Source: Miscanthus floridulus
Taxonomy: Eukaryota; Streptophyta; Magnoliopsida; Poales; Poaceae
DNA: 64,000 bases
Direction of reading: 5' to 3'
NCBI RefSeq assembly: GCF_019320115.1
Contig: NC_089598.1
Span: 85,259,844-85,323,843, forward strand
The notes beneath the pieces are model-generated. The model had not been told where the DNA came from, made no database searches, and saw nothing but the letters and a program-made list of their open reading frames with translations. The position numbers and the translations under genes are program-made. The first letter of the stretch is position 1; every line of letters starts with the position of its first letter. Positions 23,452 through 34,244 of the stretch are shown here, piece after piece.

Positions 23452-26400
23452 CTAGCCCGCTGTAACGACTTTTCCCTTGACACCTTTTCGTTCCCATGGC
23501 ATTATGTCTTTGGGGAGGTTCTTTTCCACAACACTGATCTTCTTAGGAAAGTCAGTGAATAGCGGCATCTCATCGTAGTTATTGTAAGCTTCAACATCGT
23601 CCACGCCATCAACTCCAATAATATGCTGTTTCCCGAAGGCAACCACGTGCTTTGTCTTCTTTGGGGGGAGGTTACTTTGTGGGTCAGACATATAGAAAAC
23701 TTGTGCGACCCGTGAAGCAAGCACCCAAGGGTCATCTTGGTAGCCTAGATTCTCGAGGTCCAGGACTCTCAATCCGATCTCGTTCAGTTGGTGTTGTTTG
23801 ATCCAGCGGCATCGAAACAGGGCCACCGTTATATCCCTTCCATAGTCAAGTTCCCATATCTCTTCAATGATGCCAAAGTATTGGACCTTTCGCCCTAATC
23901 CATCGAGAGCCTCTATTCGAACGCCGCTGTTTTGGTTCACATATTTACTATCCTTTGCGTGGGTATAGTACGTATACCCATTGATGTCATAAGCATTCCA
24001 AGATGTCACTTGTCTTGATGGCCCCTCCGCCAACCTACTGATGGTAATAGAGTCTATGGTTTCTCCAGGCGGTATGTTTTGGTCCTTCAACCATGTAGTT
24101 AGTCGTTGCTTGTGTTGTTTCATGACCCAATCATCCGAACGGCCATTTCTCTCTGCCATAATGATAGCCAAGTGTTCATCAATATACGGTTGCATCAGTT
24201 GTGTACTCTGCAAGACACTGTAATGCGCCCAACTCACCTCTTTGTAATCATGGTCGATGAACACTTTTCTACCACTGGTGCCCTTCCTAGCCAGCTTACC
24301 CTTGTGACGAGAATCGGGTTTACCAATCCCTTTCTATACTTTTAGGTACTCTTGACAGCACTCGACGACTTCTTCAGAACTGTAACCCTCTATCATGGAG
24401 CCCTCTGGGTATGCTCGATTATGCACGTATCGACTTAGAACCGACATGAACCGCTCATAGGACCACATTTCATGCAAGTAGCAAGGGCCAAGCGCCTGTA
24501 TTTGATGAACCATGTGAATCATGAGATGTGGCATTATATCACAAAAAGCAGGAGGTAAACACATCTCCAGTTGGTTTTGTGTCTCCACCACAAATTCATG
24601 TAGGTCACTCAGCTCTTCCTTGCCAATCATCTTCTGTGAGATCTTCGAAAAGAAGTAGCACATGCGGGTGATGGCCATTTTCAAGAACTCTGGCTTTATA
24701 GCCCTGATTGCAATAGGTAGAAATACTATCAGCATCACATGGCAATCGTGAGCCTTGCAGTGTGTTATTGACAAGTCCTTCATCGACACTAGCTTCTTCA
24801 CATTTGCTGAAAACCCAGTCGAGACTTTGATCCCTCTCAGGAAAGTGCATATAGCTCTCTTCTCGTCTAGTGTTAGGTTGAAGCACGCCGCGGGCAGAGT
24901 GTATTTTCCATTAGCCTCAGGTACCAGGTGAAGCTGTGGCATCATGTTTAGCTGCACCATGTCTTTCCGTGCTTTCAGACCATCCTTTGACTTCCTGTGT
25001 CCATCAAGGTAGCAATTAGACTCTCAAAGACATTCTTCTGCACGTGCATAGCATCAATGGCATGGGGGACCTCCAAGTCTGGCCAATAAGGCAGATACTG
25101 AAAAAAGATCGATTGTTTCTTAAAAGGTACGCCTTCGACAGGAGGTGTGCTTCTATCTCTATTCATCCCATCTAGATTCTTCTTTCCATAGATGACCCGT
25201 ATGTTTTTCACCATTCTATACACGTGTTCTCCGTTATGACGTCTCTCCAGAGGGGGTTCAATCTCTAGGGCGTTGTCATAAAATCTAAAGAACAATTTGC
25301 TGCAGTACTTGTGACTTATCTTTAAGAAGCGTCGATTCCTTAGGTAAACTATCTTCTTGGATGCATCCAGGTACACCCATGTAGTACCATCCAAGCAAAC
25401 CAAGCATCTCGTCTTCCCTTTAATCTGTCCAGACAAAGCAAACAGCGTGGGGTAATCATTGGTAGTAACAAATATTATTGCTCTACATATGAAGTCCTTT
25501 CGAAACACATCGTACATCTGCTCCCCATGCCTCAATAGCCTCTCCATTTCTTGCATCAAGGGCTCGAGGAACACGTCTATATCAATGCCTGGTTGTTTAG
25601 GGCCAGAAATAAGAATAGTGAGAAGAAGGTACTTTCTCTTTTGACACAGTCATGTTGGGATGTTGTACATGGTCAAGATCACTAGCCATGTGCTGTGGTC
25701 GCTCATCCTCTCATTGAAGGGATTCATTCCATCGATGCTCAAGCCAAACCGTACATTCCTTGGGTCATTGCTGAATTCTTTGTGCTTCTCATCAAACCTT
25801 TGCCGCTGACTACAATCAGCCGGGTGTGCAATCTTATCATCATCCACCTTGCGCTCATCATCCCACCATGTCATGAGTGTGGCTTCTTTAGGGGTTAGGA
25901 AGATACGTCTCAAGCGGTCGGTCACTGGCAGGTAACACATTACAAGGGCAGGAATTCTTCTCTGCTTTGCATCGTTGCCTAATGGAGTGTCCTCTGGGGG
26001 CTGAGATTCTTGTACCACCTTTTTGGTACCCTTCTTATTCCTCTTTTTCCCCGTGGAGGGTTCGTCCCCACCGTAAAGGTCATTGTTCTTGTACCGGCTG
26101 GCCCCACACCGGGGACATTTATCCAGTGACTTGAACGTTTCGCCACGAAAAAGTATACAGTGGTTGGGGCATGCATGGATTTTTTTAACCCCCATTGTTA
26201 ATGGACTTATGACCTTCTTCGCTTGGTATGTGTTGGTGGGAACTGAGTTTGGTTGTGGCAGCACCCATGACAGGAGATGCAATAGATCATTGAAACTACA
26301 GTCTGACCAGCCGTACTTAGACTTCAGGATGAGCAGCTCAAGCACAAAACGTAGCAATGTCCAATGTATCGGACAACCCTTTTCAACACCATACACAGTC

Positions 26401-26945
26401 TCCTTCGATGCTTTTGTCACCCTTTCCAAATTTTCTAGACCATTTAGGCTATTTAGTAAAATCTCTGGTCCAAGGGCTCGAATCATGTCCTCCAAATCAT
26501 CTTCATCCCCGACACGTGCTCCACCATCATTATTGGCACCACCTTCATCGTTACCATCCCAACCACCAGCATCACCACCTTATTCATTGCCAAACTCGAA
26601 ATCCATTCGTGCATCAAGCTCTGCTGAATATTAGGACAAGGATTCTATGGTTTCATCATCGTATTCCTCCTCATCCTCGTCGTTAACAATAACCGTTTCA
26701 CCATGATGAATCCACACTGTGTAGTCCTCAACAAATCCTCACATAATCAAATATGATCTGATAATAGTCACATATGTCCATGCCATACGGTTCTTGCAAT
26801 CTTTACATGGGCAAATAATTGTATCCTTATTCTCTTTCAATATCGTTGCATGCTTCTTTGGGGCTTCAATAAATTTATCTACCTCTTCACGGAAACCTGC
26901 CTTGAACCTTAACGAACCATACATCCAAGAGTTCATGTACTCCAT
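23452..26945 (-). pseudogene. TNP2-type CACTA transposase, promoter-proximal copy (T1), broken
   Basis: Same domain order as T2: MEYMNSWMYGSLRF start, CPCKDCKNR, a Transposase_21 core (26495-25010), DUF4218 (24960-24340) and DUF4216 (to 23452). It has its own lesions: TAA near 26632 and 26581 (CAA in T2), TGA at 25650 (TGG in T2), and a one-base deletion near 25002 (T2 reads MDTGKSKDG through it). The C-terminal third is intact and very close to T2. It lies downstream of the element's 5' promoter, so it is the copy that would have been expressed. None of its lesions coincides with those of T2. Confidence 0.85.
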
Positions 26946-26995
26946 CTTTTACAACAACAACAAAACAAACATTAAAGGAGTACTTATTCAGATAT

Positions 26996-27690
26996 ATATA
27001 AAAATGAAACAAATTAATAGTTAATTAAGAATAATTGTATATACTTCAGATATATATGAATATAAATCTAATATAATTACATGAAGCAAACAAACACACC
27101 ATGGTAAAAGAAAAATAATTAACGGCCCATTTATCCATAAATAATTAAAATACATATTTATTGATTACAATAAATAATTTCAAAGACAACAATTAGCAAC
27201 AATTATACTTTACCCAATATCTTTCATACAAACCCTAGTCCAATTTCATCAAACATAAATTTACAAAAATGAAATTAATAAAAAAACCAAACCCTAGATC
27301 TAGATCCACATGCACATGAAACATCCATAAAACTAACTAATTGTTCACTAAAATCAAGAAACATGGACCAAATAAGGGTATGATCTTATTCCCCTCCCTA
27401 ATTTACCCTAGTACATTTAAAAGTTGGGTCTAATTTGCTTCATAAATAGCTCAAGCACCATAGAAGAGAGAGAAAAACAAAACTCTAATTACTCACTAAC
27501 CAACCATTAAAACTTCAAAAAAAAAGTATGGAATAGCATTTTTCTTACCTTCTACAACCTCTCCACCAAAGGATTTGAGACCAAAACCTTCCCCCTTAGT
27601 AGAGCAATTTTTGGGAGATGCCCAAGGCCTCCCCACCTTTTTTCACGGGTTGGAGTGAGTGACCCGAGGAGGAAGAAGATGCTGCATCTG
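26996..27690 (-). other. Leader/intron region of the T1 transposase gene
   Basis: AT-rich region between the TATA box (27691) and the first recognisable coding exon. No protein signal is seen. It probably holds the untranslated first exon (near 27660-27540, with CTCC-rich minus-strand sequence) and intron 1. Confidence 0.45.
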
Positions 27691-28016
27691 TTTTATATGG
27701 GGGCATTTGTAGGGGCGGCTGGTGATTGAGCCGCCTCTACAAATCAGTGCTATAAATACGGGGCCATTTGTAGGGGCGGCTCAATCACCAGCCGCCCCTA
27801 CAAATAGCATTTCCAGGGGCAGCTGGTGATTGAGCCGCCCCTACAAATCAGACCCCATTTGTAGGGGCGGCTCATAACACCAGCCGCCCCTGCTGTTCTA
27901 TTTGTAGGGGCGGCTGGTGTCTGGGCACCCGAGCACGCCACTATAGGGGCGGCTCCATCACCAGCCGCCCCTACAAAAAAATCGAACCGTTGCTAAAAAT
28001 TGTTTTTTACGTAGTG
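27691..28016 (-). promoter_or_regulatory. CACTA B 5' end: TIR, subterminal repeat array and TATA box
   Basis: The terminus at 28016 reads CACTACGTAAAAAACA on the minus strand. Inside it, paired TTTGTAGGGGCGGCT and inverse AGCCGCCCCTACAAA copies run from about 27985 down to 27705, several as short hairpins around GGTGATTG. The TATA box (CCATATAAAAC, minus sense) is at 27691-27700. This is the classical En/Spm layout with promoter and TNPA-type sites in the same terminal region. Confidence 0.75.
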
Positions 28017-29439
28017 CGAGCTCATAGGCCGTCACTGTGTTAATAGCAACCTCTACAACTTACTTTGTTGAGCGGCGCACATTCAAATTCAAATAGCTGT
28101 TTCTCTATAGGGTTGTCAAGGAGGGAATTCCAAGAGCCATGCGTTCAGAGACTACTGTGTTTATTGGCATGCTGGAATTTACATCCTCAAGGCCTTTTTC
28201 CTCGTGAGCACCATCATTTCGATCGGTGGTGGAACAAAGGCTGGCATGCCACACTAGGTGTCCAGTGGCAGCAGGCATATATAGCGGCTTTTGAAAGAAA
28301 CTAGCACAGAGGCTGCCCTGCTGGTTCTTGTCCCTCGGCTGGTTCTTGACACTGATTTCCTACATGTTGCTATCTACCAAATTCACACACCGCCTTTGCT
28401 TCCTACACCTATGCCTTGTGGTTATATTTGTGTGCTATTTGGGTTTGTTGTTCCTTAGGAACTAATTCAATATAAGCATGTCACACCTTTGGTACATCTC
28501 ATCTCTTAGCCCCTAACCACAATCTTCATCATGTCAGAAAAATAGAAGAATCGATGTGTAGCGTAACTATATACAATTTGGAAGATCTGGTCCCAATCCC
28601 AAAAGGGAAAGGAAGACTTTTTTTTTGTTTGGTGGGCGTTGGTGTTTCCAACGAAAAACATGAACGTCTGAACATGAACACGAACTTCAATGAAAAACAA
28701 ATATAGACTTTTTTGAATGTCACTGGGATTACTCCCCCAGTTGTATATATATATATATTGATGTAGCCCCAAATCAGCTCATTTTATGTTTTACAAACAT
28801 TGAGAAGGGAAAAACAACAACAACAACAAAACGCAATCATCGTCAGCCAAGCAGGCAAGGCTTTCGCCTGAACCCTGTGCCGAGGGGTAACTGCATTGAT
28901 TGGGCCGATCTAGGAGAAGCAGTAGCAGGATGTTCTTTAGTGACGCCTTCGAGAAGGAAATTCTCCTCGCTGGCCCAGACAGATTTGAGTTGAGCTTTCA
29001 CCTAGAACCTTTACTAGTGCTCCTGTTGACCCGCCAGCGACGGAGGGAGGCGTGCACCGGCAAGCATCCATGCCTGGATGGAGGAGGTGTCGACCGCTGC
29101 CACACCGCGTAGAGCCGTTCCCGAACGCACCCACGATGGTGGGAGGCACCCACCGGCAAGCATCCACACCTAGAAGGAGGGGGGTGCTGAGCGCCATCAC
29201 ATCGCGTGGAGCCGCTCTGGGACTCACCTGTGATAGCTGCTAGGGCAACGAGTCCACCAGGTCCGAACAAGATGTTGCCGGATCCAGCGAAAGGGATGCC
29301 CATGGGCATGCAGCCCCACCGCCGTCATGATCGCGGCCAAACCACATGCCCAAGGTCCCTACACACGCCCGTGTAGAAGCAGCACCACATCACAAAGCAG
29401 CTCCACCTAATCCGTACGTGAGGCCACTGGATCCGACGA
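28017..29439. other. Spacer between CACTA B and the upstream repeat of gene copy 3
   Basis: 28060-28500 has short open pieces with some hydrophobic stretches in different frames, possibly a decayed gene, but nothing recognisable. A TA microsatellite lies at 28745-28760 and a CAA run at 28812-28830. 28900-29400 is GC-richer with two similar blocks around CACCGGCAAGCATCCA (about 29056 and 29151). No gene is called. Confidence 0.4.
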
Positions 29440-30150
29440 AGGGGGCGCTGTATCAAATAAATCTGCCCAGCTGCCGACATGGCGGGTGCGCCAGCAACTA
29501 GCCACCGATGGCCAGTTCGAGGCGCAAGATCTAGGCAAGGTGATGCCGGATCCGTGTTGCTGGTTGTCGATCCACACACGCCGGAAAAAAGACCAAGAGA
29601 GGGGGGGAGGAAGAAGGCTACAGCCAGAAAACCGCAAGGCCGGCCGCATGCCCTACACCAGCCTGTGCGCCCCACGTAGATTCGGGCGATGAATGAGCCG
29701 GGGAGCATGAGCGCGTGCATGTGGTCCAAGTAGGGGAGGAGAACCCCTGACCCTACTGGTAGAGCTCGGCGCCGGCGGCTCGACGCCGTAGAGCTCCATA
29801 ATGGGGAGGGTGGGATCTGGCCAGTATGCATCCGCTTTAGCCGCCACAAGGTTGTGCCCACCGATCTGGGGCGTAGATGGGATATCTAGACGTAGGTGCC
29901 CGGCTTCGCACCACCGGCTCCGCAAAAGCTCCATGGACGACGGGGAAGAGGAGGGAGAGGGTAGAGGGCACAGGAGCAGAGGAGAGGGTGGGTGACTGCG
30001 CACAGTATCCCATTTTTTGGTCCTATCATGGGCTGCCGCCGCTGCATGCCGGAGGGTGGCGACGGTAGCCAGAGAGATGGCAGGGAGTAGGGGTCTAGCG
30101 ACGCTGGCGAGCACCCCCGAGTCGCCCTTATGGGAGAGCTGGGGGGAGGG
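29440..30150. repeat. GC-rich repeat shared with 55863-57080, upstream of gene copies 3 and 4
   Basis: Matching landmarks in both places, in the same order: GGGGG(A/C)GCTG, CCCAGCTGC, GTCGATCCACACACG, GAAGAAGG, AGAGCTC(G/A)GCG, CTCCATGGA(C/T)GA, GGGTGGCGACGG and GCGAGCACCCCCGAGTCGCCC. Several long frames occur on both strands but none gives a known domain. It was duplicated together with the gene that follows, so copies 3 and 4 derive from a segment of at least 1 kb plus the gene. Confidence 0.65.
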
Positions 30151-30177
30151 GGGTATGATTCCTCTAGTCAATATCAA

Positions 30178-30417
30178 AGGTCGAATATAGACTTTTCCCT
30201 TATCCTGTCATAACTCATAAGCGCGTTAGGCAACATCCACCAATATTTCAGATTTCAGAGATAATGGCTACGCGTACCATGTCTATTGGATCGGCATCGA
30301 GTTTTTCTATGTAAAAGGTTTGTTTTCTCCAAACATGTGTCTTACTTTCTTTACTCCACCATTTGCTTAAAACATGTGACAGACTCCTCCAACTTTGGTC
30401 TCATCTCCTTCTATTCG
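30178..30417 (+). promoter_or_regulatory. Promoter of gene copy 3, separated from its gene by the MULE
   Basis: Matches the 340 bp before copy 4 (CATAACTCATAAGCGCGTTA, AAATAT-rich block, AACATGTGTCTTACTTTC) up to CCTTCTATTCG at 30407-30417, where the MULE begins. The sequence resumes with the duplicated CCTTCTATTCG at 41372, 47 bp before the ATG of copy 3. Confidence 0.75.
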
Positions 30418-31286
30418 TGAAATTTTCGTATTTTGGACTCTTTTGAAAACAATTTTTAGAAAAATACCAACGTCAAAACGTTTTCTGAAAATAGACCATT
30501 TTTAGGCGTCTTAGCACATGACGCCGAGATATGAGGCTCGGCGTCGTTTCACTCGACACCGAGGTATTGCCACGTCACGGACGACCGGGGTCGTCGTCGA
30601 CACGTTGGCGCGTGGGTCCACGACGTCGGCGTCGTGTCAGCCGATGCCAAGTACCCAACCTCGGCGTGGTCTGACTGCGTGCCGAGATCTGGCCCCATCC
30701 GGAGCGCGACCCAGGCGGCCCAACAAAGCACGGTGGCCCAGCAGCTCGGCGTTGGGTCACTTAATGCCGAGCCTCCAGACCTCGGCGTGACCCGACTCAA
30801 TGCCGAGGTCTGGACCCTTTAGGCCGCGCCGAGGCCCCTTCTTCTTCCTCCCTTCATTCTGAAACCGCCGGCCTCCCTCTCTTTCTCTTCTCCCCCGCGC
30901 CGCCAGCAAACCCTAACCTCCAAAATCGACCCCCGGTGCCACGATCTCGGCTCCCGAAGCTTCCTCGAGGTAATGGTCCCTCCCCTCCTCCATTCTATCC
31001 GCGTAGATGTGCTTACATTGTCCCTAATCATGTGGAATCATGGTTGTTTGGTGATTTGGTATATTTGTGTTTGCATTTGCAAAATGTATGGCTTAGGATG
31101 ATTGAGTGCATTGTTGTTTAACTGTTTTATGTGATGAACATGTTAGGTTAGTTTGGTTTCAAGTTATTTTGGTCATTAGGGTTATTTGTTTATTGTAGGT
31201 GTCATTAGGGTTAGTTATTTGTTGGTCATTAGGGTTACTATGTATTTTATTTATTTGTTGGTCATTACATTTCAATTTGTTATGAC
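30418..31286 (+). repeat. Left TIR of the MULE (869 bp)
   Basis: Matches the reverse complement of 40513-41371 until GTTATGAC at 31286. It contains repeated CGGCGT/ACGCCGAG palindromes (30520-30830), a CT-rich leader with AAACCCTAACC, a splice donor at 30970 (GAG/GTAATGG) and the first part of intron 1. It thus holds promoter, leader exon and donor for the transposase transcript. Confidence 0.9.
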
Positions 31287-31400
31287 TAGAAATGATTATG
31301 TTGTTGGGGTTGAAAAACGATGAAATGATATATTTTAGTTTCTACTTATTGGATTGAAATATATTCATATGTTACACTACTTGTTGTGTGATGGCTGTAG

Positions 31401-34244
31401 ATGGATAAATTAGTGAGGTTGCATCATGGAGGCCGTATTGTTAGGACAAGAGATGATAGTTTGGAATTTCTGGACATGTGTGAGGAGTTGTTGATTTTTT
31501 TTGAAACACCATCTTTGACCCAGTTAGTGGAGCGAGTGAAGGTTAAGTTAGGCTGGAATGAAGGAGACGTGCATGTTCAGTTTGAAGGTATCATAGATGT
31601 TGGGTCATCGAAGGGTCCTCGGATCAAGCGGTTGCTCAAAATTACAAGCGAGATTGAATGGAATGATTACAAGGCAGTTGTATTGGCCTCAGAAGTGCGA
31701 TCTTTGGATTTAGTAGTAAGTAAGGAGTCCAGCTTAGGAAATAATAACTTCGAAGCATGGCCATCTTCCCCCGCTCACATAGGTTATGGTCCTTTGCCTG
31801 AAGAAGAAATACTTGTCACACAACTAGGCTACGGTGGAGATGAGGAAGAGAATCCGGTTGCCGATGGTGAGGGCAATCATGATAGTGATGAAGAGGATGA
31901 TGATTATGTAATTGTTGATGCAGAAGAAGGTTTGGATGACGCTAGCGGAGACTTTTCTATTGAGGATGAGCTTAGCGACAAAGATGATCTTAGTAGTGAA
32001 GAAGACTTTGGTGATGCTAGGGCTACGAACCGTTTTGACATGGAGATAGCTGGAGATGATGAGTCCTTTGTAGAGAAGATAGCCGAAGACTCTGATGACG
32101 ATCGCCCTATTGGTCGTTTGAATTTAAGGGAAATAGAGATATTGTCTAGGGTCTTGCCTTGGAGAGATCCACTAGTTGGTGATTTCGAGGACCTTAGCCA
32201 TGGTCATAGGGCAGTAGCTGATGGTGGGCCAAGTGATACAACTGTGCCTGATGTTAGCGGTTGCCTCATCATACGGAAGGGCATATTGTTTGCTACCATG
32301 GATGAGTTGAAATCATGGTTGCAAGAGTACTCCATTGTACATAACCGACCTTTTAGGGTCATCAATTCATTCAAGGAGAAGAGGTACACTGTTGCTTGTG
32401 AAGAACAACAGTGTGGTTGGAGAGTATGTGCTAGGAAGACGAAGGCAGGCAAATGGAAGATTACCTCAGTGAAGCAACCACATGTTTGTGCCACTGCTGA
32501 GGCAGAAGAGAACCATCTGCAGCTCAATTCTAGGTTCATTGCAAGGCAATTATGCCCTGTGGTGAAGCATATGCCAACCATTACGGTGTTTGCATTGGTT
32601 GAGATCATCTTCCAACGGTACAATTACTATGTCAAGTATGGGAAAGCATGGAGGGCAAAGCAGCGTGCACTGGAAATAATATTTGGAAATTGGGAAGAAG
32701 CTTATGAGCGCCTCCCTGTAATGTTGAACGCAATGAGGGCTGTAAATCCTGGGATGCACTTTGAGTATTTAACTAAGGAGGGTGAAACAAGGAATGGTAG
32801 CCAGGTATTTGGAAGGGCGTTTTGGGCGTTCGGGCAGAGCATCGAAGCATTCAAGCATTGCAGGCCCGTCGTCTCAATTGATGGGACCTTTCTTACAGGG
32901 AAATTTGAAGGCACAATGCTTATTTGTATTGGGACAGATGCAGAGGACCAGCTTGTGCCATTGGCCTTTGCAATTGTTCGGAAGGAGGACATGGATAGTT
33001 GGTGTTGGTTTCTCAGGCTAGTAAGACAAGTGGTAATTGGTCTGGGACGTGATGTTTGTGTGATATCCGATAGGCATGCTGGCATTCTAAATGCCGTAGA
33101 ACAAGAGATTCCTGGTTACGGCCAAATACATCACCGGTGGTGCACCAGACACCTTGCTCAGAATCTTATAAGGTGTGATCACACAAAGGACAACTTCAAA
33201 TTATTTGAGGAGGTTTGCAGGCAGCAAGAGGTTCAATTATTCAAAGACAAGTTAGATGCGCTGAAGTTAGCCACAAATGTTGATGGCAGGCAATTCTTGA
33301 GCGAGTTGATGGCGTCGAAGGATAAGTGGTCACTTGCATATGACACGGGTGGTTGGAGATGGGGCTTCATGACTAGTAACATGGCAGAGATGTTCAACAG
33401 CCTTCTAAGAGGTTGTCGTGGTCTGCCTGTGACTGCTATTGCCTCATTCACCTTCTACAAGTTGAATTCTTGGTTCGTTTCGAGGAAGAAGCATGCGAGG
33501 TCTCTATGGACAGCAGGCAAAGCTTGGCCACTTTTAGCATCTTAGGAACTAGCTTTCTCAAAGAAAAAGTCTAAACGACAGAAGGGTTCATGTTTCGATC
33601 CGATCAACCATGGATATGAGATTCTAGAGGGTGGCGGAACTAACATTGGTGGTGAAGACCGGGGTGCTCGAAAACATAAAGTAGTGATCAATGAGAACAA
33701 GTGTATGTGTGGAAAACCGATCATATACCATAGGCCTTGCTCCCACATGATTACAGCCTGTCGCCTTAGACGTGTTGACCCTGAGGTCCCTCCCCGTATG
33801 GCCGCGGAGTTCTCTTTGAGGAACCTAATGAGCACCTGGAATCCTCAGTTCGAGCCATTTCTTGACGAGAGTCAATGGCCTACTTAGATGGCCCCAAGTA
33901 TGTGGCTGATCTTGGTTTACTCTGGAAGAGTAGAGGACCTAGGCGGCCGAAGCGGTTCAGGATGGACATGGACCGAGCCACGAAAGGTAGATCAACCACG
34001 AGTAAGGTTGGGAGACATTTTGTAGAGGACACCCAAAAGAGCCGTTGCTCTGGTTGCCATAAGCCGGGCCACAATAAGAGAAAATGTCCTGAACTACTTA
34101 GACAACAGGTATCCATCAAGCTAGCTACTAGAATTGCTTTGTGTAATGGTACATTGGTTTACTTTTGTTTTTTTATATGCTTTAACTTATACTAATGGTT
34201 TGGCATTACTTATGTTGCAGGATGGATCGGTTCCCCCTTCTTGA
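31401..34244 (+). pseudogene. MURA-type MULE transposase, one stop and one frameshift
   Basis: ATG at 31401 follows a splice acceptor (GGCTGTAG) that pairs with the TIR leader donor at 30970. Visible parts: an N-terminal ubiquitin/PB1-like region (about 1-110), a long acidic stretch (145-235), a MuDR-type DNA-binding region with CEEQQCGWRV (about 295-365), and the transposase core with D494 (SIDGTFL), D557 (ISDRHAG) and E663 (NMAEMFN). A TAG at 33543-33545 stops the frame after 714 codons. The same frame continues into a SWIM finger (CMCGKP...PCSH, about 33702-33755), then shifts by one base near 33886, followed by a zinc knuckle (CSGCHKPGHNKRKC) and a last exon at 34221-34244. Without these two lesions it would be full length; as it stands it is probably inactive. 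Confidence 0.85.

Larger units (their letters stand above)
18487..26995 (-). repeat. Head-to-tail tandem duplication of the TNP2 gene (two units of about 4.26 kb)
   Basis: 18487-22733 and about 22760-26993 are nearly identical by eye, including the AT-rich 3' flank (TTAATTCTGTATTATAAAAA at the low-coordinate edge of each) and the first coding exon at the high edge (ending near TACTTATTCAGATAT). A filler of about 25 bases lies at the junction near 22734-22760. Only the unit next to 27000 has the leader and TATA region, so the second unit lacks its own promoter. Confidence 0.85.
12450..28016 (-). mobile_element. CACTA B: large En/Spm-type transposon, 3' end lost
   Basis: Minus-strand element. 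The 5' terminus is at 28016 (GTAGTG on the + strand), followed inward by a GTAGGGGCGGCT subterminal array (27705-28000), a TATA box (27691-27700), two tandem TNP2-type transposase genes (26945 to 23452 and 22682 to 19181), a second promoter with an internal repeat array (18340-18490), a 147-bp repeat leader, a long intron-like region and ORF2 (14906 to 12450). The inverted LTR at 12449 removes the Ulp1 part and the 3' terminus. It belongs to the same family as CACTA A, in opposite orientation. All genes carry lesions, so it is not autonomous. Confidence 0.8.

Noticed and set aside
27705..28000. Regularly spaced short repeats as a CRISPR-like array
   Set aside because: Repeats alternate in orientation, spacers are not uniform, and the array is next to a CACTA terminus; it is a subterminal repeat region.
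28060..28500. Possible membrane protein gene
   Set aside because: Hydrophobic stretches occur in different frames with stops between them, and no family landmark of the cluster was found.
30518..30822. Several small frames in the MULE left TIR as genes
   Set aside because: The same frames appear inverted in the right TIR and overlap palindromic repeats; no domain.
31401..33545. The 714-codon frame as a complete, active transposase
   Set aside because: The same frame continues after the TAG into the SWIM finger, so the protein is truncated before domains normally present in MURA proteins.
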